A DNA stretch of 9,701 nt from JAKSUT01 sp045616505 (GTDB lineage: Bacteria; Cyanobacteriota; Vampirovibrionia; Gastranaerophilales; Gastranaerophilaceae): positions 1 to 9,701 of the forward strand of contig JAZLGV010000032.1 of NCBI GenBank assembly GCA_045616505.1, written 5' to 3'. Below the pieces are notes generated by a model. The model saw only the letters and a list, made by a program, of their open reading frames with translations. It did not search any database and was not told the DNA's origin. A program made the position numbers and the translations under genes. Shown here one piece after another: positions 1 to 4,967 of the stretch; position 1 is the first letter of the stretch, and every line of letters starts with the position of its first letter.

Positions 1-61
1 ACAAGGTATTGATTGGCATCAAAAAATTGCCGGAGTGCAACATTAATATTTAATATACTTT

Positions 62-80
62 CCGCCCTGCAACAGGGCGG
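62..80. repeat. GC-rich hairpin containing an eighth exact copy of the shufflon core
   Basis: CCGCCCTG, a CAA loop, then CAGGGCGG form a perfect 8-bp stem. There is no T-run after it, so it is a poor intrinsic terminator, although it lies just after short open frames ending at 46 or 53. Bases 71-80 are identical to the 10-bp core AACAGGGCGG that precedes every adhesin cassette at 2446-4015, in the same orientation as the plus-strand cassettes. The left arm repeats most of the core inverted. Whether it is a recombination site, a relic or an mRNA hairpin cannot be decided from the sequence alone. Confidence 0.6.
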
Positions 81-101
81 AATTAGAAAGGAAGTTAAAA
101 A

Positions 102-290
102 ATGGATTATAATAGAAAAAAATTATTGGCATCAATGACAAGAGCATATTTGCATGCCGTTCATCACGTTGATTATGATTTTGACGATATTTATAATTTA
201 ATTGACCGGCAAATTCCATTTAATGAGAAATTTACGGAATTTGCATTAAATGTAAAAAAATATTTTGAAACTTTGCAAAAAGCGGCGTAA
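102..290 (+). CDS. hypothetical protein, 62 aa
   Basis: Small ORF with a good Shine-Dalgarno site (AAAGGAAG, about 7 bases before the ATG at 102). The product has a basic N-terminus (MDYNRKK), a His/Tyr/Asp-rich middle (residues 18-30) and no evident signal peptide or membrane segment, so it is probably cytosolic. I do not recognise the family. It is followed 39 bases later by the 330-617 gene, but a promoter-like TATAAT lies in that gap, so the two may be transcribed separately. Confidence 0.6.
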   Translation: MDYNRKKLLASMTRAYLHAVHHVDYDFDDIYNLIDRQIPFNEKFTEFALNVKKYFETLQKAA

Positions 291-303
291 AATATGCTAT
301 AAT
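273..303 (+). promoter_or_regulatory. candidate sigma-70-type promoter for the 330-1032 gene pair
   Basis: TATAAT at 298-303 is preceded by TGC, giving an extended -10 (TGCTATAAT). A weak -35, TTGCAA, lies at 273-278 with a long 19-base spacer. It overlaps the end of the 102-290 gene and lies 26 bases before the next start codon. Inferred from sequence match only. Confidence 0.45.
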
Positions 304-329
304 ATCTTTACTTTGAAAGGAGAATTAAA

Positions 330-617
330 ATGTTTAAAGTGGAATTAGAATTTGATAAAACTTTACCGGAAAATCAGGTAAATGAATTTTGTGAAAAAAC
401 GGATGAACTCTTTGAAGGCGAAGGTGTTTCATGTGCAAAAAAATCATTTGGAGAACGCATTTACATTGACGAAAATGAAGAAGAAGGTTATGGAAATATA
501 GGGGCGGCTATTGTTTTAATGAGTGATTATGTAGCATTATTTAATGCTGTTAAAAAAGCCGTATGGTATCATAATGAGAAAAAAGAAAACATGATGGGAG
601 TTGTTTTTGGTGGCTGA
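330..617 (+). CDS. hypothetical acidic protein, 95 aa, upstream of and overlapping the VapD-family gene
   Basis: ATG at 330 with a strong AAAGGAG site. The product is acidic (Glu-rich around residues 13-31 and DENEEEGYG near 47-55) with no signal peptide; I do not recognise a domain. Its end overlaps the start of the VapD-family gene, so the two are very likely translationally coupled. A small acidic partner directly upstream of a VapD-type gene suggests an antitoxin role. That is inference from position and charge, not from homology. Confidence 0.65.
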   Translation: MFKVELEFDKTLPENQVNEFCEKTDELFEGEGVSCAKKSFGERIYIDENEEEGYGNIGAAIVLMSDYVALFNAVKKAVWYHNEKKENMMGVVFGG

Positions 618-1032
618 TACTAATGATTTAAAAAAATATATTTCTTTTGATTTAAACACTATTGCTCTTAAAAAATTTTTTAAATCTGAAAATTATTCTA
701 AAGCGTATGTGCAGTTGGGTGCTTTATTACATAAAAATGGATTTGAACATCAACAAGGTTCTTGTTATGTTTCAAAAGAAAAATTACCTAATATAGCAAT
801 TTATAACCTTATTATTAAAATCAAGAAAGAATTGCCCTGGGCTAAAACCTGCATTAAACATATAACGCATACAGATGTAGGAGATATGTTTTATGATGAT
901 ATGAGATTGATTAGACCAAAACAAAAGCAGAAACAACTACAAAAAATTAAACAGAACACAAAAGCCCGTAAGCCATCACAGATGCCTAAACGAGATAAAA
1001 AATTAAATAATGACCATACTTTAACACGATAA
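610..1032 (+). CDS. VapD-family (Cas2-like fold) endoribonuclease-type protein
   Basis: The core matches the VapD pattern: a first strand ISFDLNT with the conserved Asp, then ALKKFF, an amphipathic AYVQLGALLHKNGFE segment, the hallmark QGSCYVS, and a later LPWAKTCIKHI helix. VapD proteins are small ribonucleases related in fold to Cas2, reported as toxins or virulence-associated factors. The start is non-ATG: GGGAG at 596-600 fits GTG 610 (9-base spacing) or TTG 607, and TTG 601 is possible but too close. GTG 610 gives about 140 aa with an 8-base overlap with the upstream gene. A Lys/Gln-rich basic tail of about 35 residues extends beyond the usual VapD length of about 95 aa, perhaps for RNA binding (inference). 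An intrinsic terminator follows. Confidence 0.8.
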   Translation: MADTNDLKKYISFDLNTIALKKFFKSENYSKAYVQLGALLHKNGFEHQQGSCYVSKEKLPNIAIYNLIIKIKKELPWAKTCIKHITHTDVGDMFYDDMRLIRPKQKQKQLQKIKQNTKARKPSQMPKRDKKLNNDHTLTR

Positions 1033-1048
1033 AACAGTCCACTCTCGG

Positions 1049-1070
1049 CGTGCCGCAAGGCACGTTTTTT
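1049..1070 (+). terminator. intrinsic terminator after the VapD-family gene
   Basis: CGTGCC, a GCAA tetraloop, then GGCACG form a perfect 6-bp stem followed immediately by six T. It starts 16 bases after the stop codon at 1032, ending the plus-strand unit. Confidence 0.85.
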
Positions 1071-1202
1071 ATTGCACCGTCTTTTCCCTTTCCAAAATCT
1101 CTTATAAGCGATTTTGAAAAAGGAAACATATAAAAAAAACATATAAGCAGATCAATTTGAACCATTTCTACGGCGAAATACGCAAGAAAAATTAAAGTAC
1201 TT
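1071..1202. other. intergenic stretch between convergent units, with a weak hairpin and a short direct repeat
   Basis: This gap separates the VapD unit from the end of the recombinase gene. It holds an imperfect hairpin at 1089-1120 (TTTCCAAAATC against GATTTTGAAA, around the palindrome CTTATAAG) and a 10-bp direct repeat AAACATATAA at 1124-1133 and 1137-1146. No T-run follows the hairpin on the recombinase strand. No gene or known site is evident. Confidence 0.4.
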
Positions 1203-2228
1203 TTATTTTTTAAGTAAATCAATCGCCTTTTTTAACTCATGAAGATTTTTATGTGTATATACCCCCTTCGTAATGCCAGGAATACTATGACCTAAAATTT
1301 TGCGGATGGCAACTTCATTTGCTCCGGCATCATCTAACCAAGTAGCACACGTATGGCGACACTCGTGAGGAGAGTGTTTGCAACGTGCCATTTTCATAAC
1401 TCTGTCAAATTGTCTTTTTAACCGATAATAAGTAATACCGTGATTATTTTCATTTAACAAATATTCGCCAGCAATTTTCATCCAATATTCAAAATAAGGA
1501 AGAGTATGCCGTGAAATGGGTACAACCCTGTTTTGTCCGGCAATCGTTTTTGATTCACGGATAATAAAAAATCTTTGATGTAACTTTACATCAGATTTTT
1601 TAACTTTTACAAATTCGCCAGGACGAACACCGGAATAACAAAGCATTAAAACAATCATTGCCCATGACGAAAAATAATCATTTTCAGTAATTATCTTTTT
1701 AACTCTATTTAATTGCCGTCTGTTAAAGGGTTTTCGCTGTGTTTCCGGTTCTTTGTCAATCTCAATAAATTTAGAATAATCTGTTGTTATAAACTCATAT
1801 TTAATAGCATATTGATAAATATTATGTAAAAGTTGGCGGCATTTTCGTTGTGTGGCATAACCGCATTTTTGCTGTTTAATCCGATAAATAATTTCTTGAA
1901 GGTCTTGTAACCGTAATTTATGAAATTCCTTGTTAAAAAGAGGTTCACAAAATTTTGAAACAGAAATGTAATTTCTTGCCGAACTATCTCTAATTTTAGG
2001 ATAACGTTCTGCCGCCATCAGGTTATACATTTCACGAAATGTAATTTTTCGGTAATCAATAATTTGCGGCTGTTTATTATAATTTGCCAAAAAAATAAGT
2101 GCTTCCGCACGTGTCTTAAAAGATGCTAAATACACCTGTTTCCCATTTATGGTCTTTCGTACCATAAATGGATGTCTCAAATGCCCTTTTTTCTTGGTAA
2201 TAGAGCCGAAACCATTAGGAAATTTCAC
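1203..2228 (-). CDS. tyrosine recombinase/integrase, candidate shufflon invertase (Rci-like role)
   Basis: A 341-aa site-specific recombinase with all catalytic residues visible: Arg202 (YSGVRPGE), Lys227 (RESKT), His288 and Arg291 (PHECRH), His314 (ILGHS) and nucleophile Tyr324 (GVYTH). Residues 1-55 form an arm-binding N-terminal region (GFGSITKKKG ... FKTRAEALIFLANYNK), followed by a SAM-like core-binding domain at about 60-155 and the catalytic domain from about 165. The start is GTG at 2226-2228, preceded by AAGGGGTG; a TATAAT lies at 2247-2252. It sits directly beyond the seven-cassette array and reads in the same direction as the variable pilin, as rci does next to the pilV shufflon of R64. 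That supports a role in inverting the cassettes, but the gene could instead be a generic mobile-element integrase. The catalytic assignment is firm; the substrate is inferred. Confidence 0.93.
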   Translation of the reverse strand: MKFPNGFGSITKKKGHLRHPFMVRKTINGKQVYLASFKTRAEALIFLANYNKQPQIIDYRKITFREMYNLMAAERYPKIRDSSARNYISVSKFCEPLFNKEFHKLRLQDLQEIIYRIKQQKCGYATQRKCRQLLHNIYQYAIKYEFITTDYSKFIEIDKEPETQRKPFNRRQLNRVKKIITENDYFSSWAMIVLMLCYSGVRPGEFVKVKKSDVKLHQRFFIIRESKTIAGQNRVVPISRHTLPYFEYWMKIAGEYLLNENNHGITYYRLKRQFDRVMKMARCKHSPHECRHTCATWLDDAGANEVAIRKILGHSIPGITKGVYTHKNLHELKKAIDLLKK

Positions 2229-2246
2229 GTTTTCACCCCTTATACT

Positions 2247-2277
2247 ATTATAAATTACGGTACTAATACGGTACTAA
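2247..2277 (-). promoter_or_regulatory. recombinase promoter region overlapped by tandem repeats
   Basis: On the minus strand a perfect -10 TATAAT lies at 2247-2252, about 18 bases before the GTG start. No good -35 is present. The expected -35 position falls inside two tandem copies of TTAGTACC (plus strand GGTACTAA at 2259-2266 and 2270-2277), spaced exactly 11 bp. Repeats over the -35 suggest an operator or activator site controlling recombinase expression (inference). Confidence 0.55.
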
Positions 2278-2364
2278 CCGTTAAAATTTTGAAAATAAAA
2301 ACAAGAAACACCATGTATTTATGTGGTATTTCTTGTTTTTAAGTTAGTACTAATTCGGTACTAA
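2259..2364. repeat. four RGTACTAA repeats in two 11-bp-spaced pairs flanking a hairpin
   Basis: GGTACTAA occurs at 2259-2266, 2270-2277 and 2357-2364, and AGTACTAA at 2346-2353. Within each pair the copies start 11 bp apart, about one helical turn, and all four have the same orientation. The pairs are 87 bp apart, with the 2297-2340 hairpin between them. The layout suits cooperative protein binding: a repressor, or accessory or att sites of the recombinase. Confidence 0.6.
2297..2340. terminator. long hairpin, likely bidirectional terminator
   Basis: AAAAACAAGAAACACCA at 2297-2313 pairs with 2324-2340, 16 of 17 positions matched, around a 10-base loop. The stem ends in T5 on either strand. 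It would stop minus-strand readthrough from the pilin operon before the recombinase gene, which would then depend on its own promoter. Stem GC is low, so strength is uncertain. Confidence 0.55.
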
Positions 2365-2445
2365 TCAAAAATTATAATTAATGGAAATATGGTTATTTTT
2401 TATTGTATTTTCCTACTTTTAAATAAAATCTTTCTCATTTCAATT

Positions 2446-2455
2446 AACAGGGCGG
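2446..2455 (+). repeat. shufflon recombination core, copy 1
   Basis: Exact AACAGGGCGG on the plus strand, preceded by T; CAG at 2448 opens silent cassette 1. It is the outermost core of the array, nearest the recombinase gene. Confidence 0.85.
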
Positions 2456-2660
2456 TAAATGTGGTAGCTACGCAACAGTTGCCTTAAAAAAATCATTTAG
2501 TAACACTAATTATAATATTCATGCATCCCGTAACAATGGTACATTTGAGTACTCGGCAATACCAACAATAAGAAGCACATCTTCTTTTTATATGGAATTT
2601 CGGGGAACGGATAACCACACAAATAACTTATTATGTAGTTGGTATGCTTGCGGTTACTAA
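2446..2660 (+). other. silent adhesin C-terminal cassette 1 (70 codons)
   Basis: From CAG 2448 the frame stays open to TAA 2658-2660 and gives 70 residues: QGGKCGSYATVALKKSFSN, then NYNIHAS, a Ser/Thr/Asn-rich middle, ending CSWYACGY. It has no start codon or Shine-Dalgarno site, so it can only be expressed when joined to the pilin. It shares the QGG start, the K-K-(S/P)-F segment and the W-x-x-x-G-aromatic end with the expressed cassette, with different residues between. Such C-terminal domains are typical of phage tail-fibre tips, which bind surface ligands. Confidence 0.85.
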
Positions 2661-2661
2661 T

Positions 2662-2671
2662 AACAGGGCGG
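2662..2671 (+). repeat. shufflon recombination core, copy 2
   Basis: Exact AACAGGGCGG, plus strand, one base after the stop of cassette 1. The preceding T makes a second in-frame TAA. Confidence 0.85.
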
Positions 2672-2906
2672 GTATGTAAGCGGATATAGTCCAAGAATTT
2701 ATACGGTTAGTATGCATTATCCATTTACAACAACAAGTTATATTATTAGTTGTATGGCCGTTGCTTATAATCAAGGTGGATGGGATCTGCACTATAATAA
2801 ACTTCCATTGATTTTATCTAAAGGTACAAGTTCCTTCCAATTTGACAGATTTACTGAAGGAACAAGTAGATATTCCGGAACGGGATGGTACGCATGCGGC
2901 TTCTGA
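2662..2906 (+). other. silent adhesin C-terminal cassette 2 (80 codons)
   Basis: Open from CAG 2664 to TGA 2904-2906, giving 80 residues, the longest of the set. It begins QGGYVSGYSPRIYTVSM, has HYPFTTTSYIIS in place of the usual KKPF segment, and ends GTGWYACGF. An internal ATG at 2712 makes part of it look like a separate 64-aa gene, but no ribosome binding site supports that. It is the most divergent cassette. Confidence 0.85.
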
Positions 2907-2920
2907 TTTTATATTAAATT

Positions 2921-2930
2921 AACAGGGCGG
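2921..2930 (+). repeat. shufflon recombination core, copy 3
   Basis: Exact AACAGGGCGG, plus strand, preceded by AAATT. It lies 14 bases past the stop of cassette 2. Confidence 0.85.
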
Positions 2931-3138
2931 GTATGGTACATGCCAACAAACAATATATTTAAAAAAACCTTTCAATGACGCAAATTATACTATTTTAGGT
3001 ACACGAACAAATCATAATTATGAATATACAATAATACTTATAAATAGGTCAAAAAATAGTTTTTATGCTTTTACACCAAATCAAGATGGTGATACACGTG
3101 GGGGAATGACTTATTTATGGGAAGCAAAAGGTTATTGA
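2921..3138 (+). other. silent adhesin C-terminal cassette 3 (71 codons)
   Basis: Open from CAG 2923 to TGA 3136-3138. It starts QGGYGTCQQTIYLKKPFND, continues ANYTILGTRTN, and ends TYLWEAKGY. The middle (NSFYAFTPNQDGDTRGG) is unlike the other cassettes. No start signals are present. The LKKPFNDANYT segment is very close to the LRKPFSNGNYT of the currently expressed cassette, showing common descent. Confidence 0.86.
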
Positions 3139-3144
3139 TAAATT

Positions 3145-3154
3145 AACAGGGCGG
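3145..3154 (+). repeat. shufflon recombination core, copy 4
   Basis: Exact AACAGGGCGG, plus strand, preceded by AAATT as in copy 3; it opens cassette 4. Confidence 0.85.
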
Positions 3155-3359
3155 GTATGTAAACATTTCATCTGCAAGCGAAAGAAAGATTACATATAAA
3201 AAACCTTTTACCAATAATGACTATACAGCTATAGCATGTATATTTACAACTTCATCAGAAGATGAAGCAAAAGCTAAAGGATTTGGGGTCGTAAGAAAAG
3301 ATAGATTTAGCTTAACTCTATATGGATGGGAGCATTATTGGTATACTTGCGGATGGTAA
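3145..3359 (+). other. silent adhesin C-terminal cassette 4 (70 codons)
   Basis: Open from CAG 3147 to TAA 3357-3359. It starts QGGYVNISSASERKITYKKPF, continues TNNDYTAIACIFTTSSEDEA, and ends HYWYTCGW. Its stop codon is made by the T preceding core copy 5, so the cassette end and the next core overlap by two bases. The charged middle (EDEAKAKG) differs from the neutral middles of its neighbours. Confidence 0.86.
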
Positions 3360-3367
3360 CAGGGCGG
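3358..3367 (+). repeat. shufflon recombination core, copy 5
   Basis: Exact AACAGGGCGG, plus strand. Its first two bases are the last two of the TAA stop of cassette 4. It is the plus-strand core closest to the central terminator. Confidence 0.85.
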
Positions 3368-3557
3368 TTATTGTGGGGGTTATGGTTCATATAAATTTAA
3401 AAAACCATATAAAGAAAATTGTTATGTGACGGTTGGGGTAATACATACAGCTCCTTATGATCCAGAATGGAACGGAATCGGAATAAATAGTAAATCTTTA
3501 AATGGTTTTACATGTAGAAGTGATGTACCAAAATCCTGGTATGCCTGCGGTTGGTAG
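3358..3557 (+). other. silent adhesin C-terminal cassette 5 (65 codons)
   Basis: Open from CAG 3360 to TAG 3555-3557. It starts QGGYCGGYGSYKFKKPYKE, continues VTVGVIHTAPYDPEWNGIG, and ends PKSWYACGW. It is the nearest relative of the frameshifted minus-strand cassette B (VGVIHTAPYDPEW against IGVINSYFGGDPYW, then IGINSKSLNGF against IGVNSISKTGF). The central bidirectional terminator begins three bases after its stop. Confidence 0.86.
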
Positions 3558-3559
3558 GT

Positions 3560-3604
3560 CGGATATTAAAAAGTCGTGCAAAATGCACGACTTTTTAATA
3601 TCCG
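3560..3604. terminator. bidirectional intrinsic terminator between the two cassette arms
   Basis: A perfect 21-bp stem with an AAA loop at 3581-3583. The inner GC-containing part, GTCGTGCA/TGCACGAC, is followed by TTTTT on both strands, so it works in either direction. It lies where the plus-strand cassettes (2446-3557) and minus-strand cassettes (3595-4015) converge, and it overlaps the last codons and stop of cassette B. Any inversion bringing a new cassette to the pilin keeps this terminator somewhere downstream of it. Confidence 0.88.
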
Positions 3605-3799
3605 GAAGCCATCCAGCTTCTTTGAAAACCATTCCATGTAGATAATGTAAATCCTGTTTTAGATATTGAATTTACACCTATTTCCCCCCCCAATAAGGGT
3701 CTCCGCCAAAATAAGAATTAATTACGCCTATCGTAACACTCGGAAGGGCTGTAAACGGCTTTTTGAACGTTACATTATATGTAGTAATCCCGCCCTGTT
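3595..3799 (-). pseudogene. silent adhesin C-terminal cassette B, out of frame at a G8 tract
   Basis: Read from CAG 3797, it encodes QGGITTYNVTFKKPF, continues VTIGVINSYFGGDPYW, and then hits a run of eight G (plus-strand C8 at 3684-3691), giving an in-frame TAG at 3678-3680 after 39 codons. With six or nine G the frame continues as EIGVNSISKTGF to a typical RSWMASGY ending at TAA 3595-3597. The coding signal on both sides is intact, so the only defect is tract length. This may be a slipped-strand on/off switch or a base-calling error. The neighbouring expressed cassette has an in-frame G6 run. Confidence 0.8.
3790..3799 (-). repeat. shufflon recombination core, copy 6 (inverted)
   Basis: CCGCCCTGTT on the plus strand, which is AACAGGGCGG read on the minus strand. 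It overlaps the TAA stop (3798-3800) of the expressed pilin and opens cassette B. It is a direct repeat of copy 7 and inverted relative to copies 1-5. Confidence 0.85.
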
Positions 3800-4490
3800 A
3801 ATATCCTTCACATCTCCAAGAGATGGAAACACTTACATAGCCAATCATTTGAATTTGGGATGCCGATAATTTACGGACAGCACCCCCAGCCCAATCTCCA
3901 GTATCAGTATAATTCCCCCCATTACACGAAACTGTATAATTACCGTTTGAAAACGGTTTTCTCAAGTTAACTGTAGCAAAACTATGCCTACTAACTGATG
4001 TATTCCCGCCCTGTTCTATGAACCCCGATTTCCATACTCTATACCACTCGCTGCCTGAGTGCCACTGTTCCACAATATAATCTTCAGCGCCCCCAACTTC
4101 TTTGCTATAACGGGGTACATCTAACGAATAAATTGGCAATGTGTCATTTTCGTGATAAACATTAACAGTCATTGTCCGTTGATTTGTTGAAGTATCATAA
4201 ACAGATTCCGCACCCATAAGAACTTCACTTTTGAAAGTACCATCTGATGTGATATTTTTTTTAGCGATGGCAGCCAAATCTTCATATTTAGTACCACGCA
4301 ATAATCCGGCTTGTGCTTTGGCATATTGTTCTGCTTGTGTTGCAATATGAGTAGCATTTGCAGCGTTCATTACCGCACCCATTAATCTACTACAACCAAT
4401 GCCCAAAATGCCAATTAAAGCACCGGCAATGATTGTAGAGATTAAAACAGAACCTTTGCATTTAAACCGTTTCCATTGAAAAAATTCCAA
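3798..4490 (-). CDS. PilV-like variable minor pilin/adhesin with shufflon C-terminus
   Basis: A 230-aa prepilin-like protein. Residues 1-13 are a basic leader ending CKG, cleaved by prepilin peptidase before S14, followed by a hydrophobic stretch (SVLISTIIAGALIGILGIG). The +5 Glu of ordinary pilins is Ser here. Residues 14-159 are the fixed stalk, ending in the tail-fibre-like WYRVWKSGFIEQGG. Q160-G162 are encoded by the recombination core at 4006-4015, and residues 163-230 are the current variable cassette (LRKPFSNGNYT ... SISWRCEGY). The start is TTG 4488-4490 after a weak AGAAG; the nearby ATG is out of frame. As the last gene of the pilus operon it probably forms an exchangeable tip adhesin, as PilV does in R64 thin pili. 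The role is inferred from architecture. Confidence 0.88.
   Translation of the reverse strand: MEFFQWKRFKCKGSVLISTIIAGALIGILGIGCSRLMGAVMNAANATHIATQAEQYAKAQAGLLRGTKYEDLAAIAKKNITSDGTFKSEVLMGAESVYDTSTNQRTMTVNVYHENDTLPIYSLDVPRYSKEVGGAEDYIVEQWHSGSEWYRVWKSGFIEQGGNTSVSRHSFATVNLRKPFSNGNYTVSCNGGNYTDTGDWAGGAVRKLSASQIQMIGYVSVSISWRCEGY
4006..4015 (-). repeat. shufflon recombination core, copy 7: expression site inside the pilin gene
   Basis: Minus-strand AACAGGGCGG encoding part of E-Q-G-G at the boundary of fixed and variable pilin. It is the only array copy preceded by G (GAA = Glu); the other six are preceded by T, which makes TAA. Inversion against any plus-strand core, or deletion against copy 6, would change the pilin C-terminus. 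Confidence 0.88.
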
Positions 4491-4504
4491 TTTTTACTTC
4501 TTTT

Positions 4505-4954
4505 TTAAAAGTTTTTTGTAACAGTTTCAAGGTCATTACCGGCAGAATCTTTTGGAGTGCAAGAGATTGTACGGGATGTTTTGGAATAATTATAGGCGTT
4601 GCCCCAAGGATCAGTTACGCCATCGCTAAAATCTCTATCAGAGGTAATAAAACTGTCATGGGGACAATGGTCAATAGATTTAGCAGCAGTAAGACCGGTA
4701 TTTAAATCTTCCAAAGTTGCAGGTAGTTCTGCATTGATATTAAGCGTTTCATAAGAAAGACACGCTGTAACTAATGAATTCATTTCAGATTGCATTTGAG
4801 CAATTTTTGCAGTTGCTCTTGCTTCCGTCAATTTCATTACCAAAACCCCTGTCATTAAAACAACAATGGCACACGCAACAAGGACTTCAACTAATGTAAA
4901 TGCCTTGCATTTCGTTTTGCCAAGACGATTGGTTTTGTTTTCAAAAAATTTCAT
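4505..4954 (-). CDS. type IV pilin-like/pseudopilin protein (GspG-type)
   Basis: 149 aa. The 18-residue leader MKFFENKTNRLGKTKCKA is cut before the mature start FTLVEVL, with the canonical Glu at +5 (E23) and a hydrophobic helix to about residue 40. The C-terminal part contains TDPWGNAYNYS (114-124), the Asp-Pro-Trp-Gly-Asn motif of GspG pseudopilins, and three Cys (C65, C97, C132). It has a perfect AAGGAGG site and starts 13 bases after the preceding pseudopilin gene. It is probably a subunit of the pilus or pseudopilus assembled in the periplasm. Cleavage after Ala rather than Gly is less common. Which of the two pseudopilins is the major one is unclear. Confidence 0.9.
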   Translation of the reverse strand: MKFFENKTNRLGKTKCKAFTLVEVLVACAIVVLMTGVLVMKLTEARATAKIAQMQSEMNSLVTACLSYETLNINAELPATLEDLNTGLTAAKSIDHCPHDSFITSDRDFSDGVTDPWGNAYNYSKTSRTISCTPKDSAGNDLETVTKNF

Positions 4955-4967
4955 AATAAATTCCTCC

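Noticed and set aside
1..53. 3' end of an upstream plus-strand gene
   Set aside because: Two frames are open from the left edge (ending TAA at 44-46 and at 51-53). Both read plausibly and are too short to choose between, so no feature is called.
1089..1146. Attachment site of an integrated element
   Set aside because: There is a weak hairpin and a 10-bp direct repeat near the recombinase end, but no tRNA, no matching second copy in the window and no known att pattern.
891..1222. Two minus-strand ORFs overlapping the VapD-family gene and its terminator
   Set aside because: They run antisense through the VapD coding region and an intrinsic terminator, and their hydrophobic or low-complexity composition comes from AT-rich antisense sequence.
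2506..2694. 62-aa minus-strand ORF
   Set aside because: Antisense to cassettes 1 and 2, which have clear protein homology to the other cassettes; it has no start signals.
2712..2906. Independent 64-aa plus-strand gene
   Set aside because: It is the inner part of silent cassette 2 starting at an internal ATG without a ribosome binding site. The homologous frame extends back to the core at 2662.
2446..4015. CRISPR-like array of short repeats
   Set aside because: The 10-bp repeats are 130-260 bases apart, occur in both orientations and open long coding frames. There are no cas genes and no uniform spacers.
2446..4015. Integron gene-cassette array beside a tyrosine recombinase
   Set aside because: The cassettes have no start codons, the repeats lack the imperfect-palindrome attC structure, they occur in both orientations, and the recombinase shows no integron-specific insertion that I can see.
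2446..4490. Diversity-generating retroelement acting on the pilin C-terminus
   Set aside because: No reverse transcriptase is present, and there is no template/variable repeat pair with adenine-biased differences. The cassettes differ throughout.
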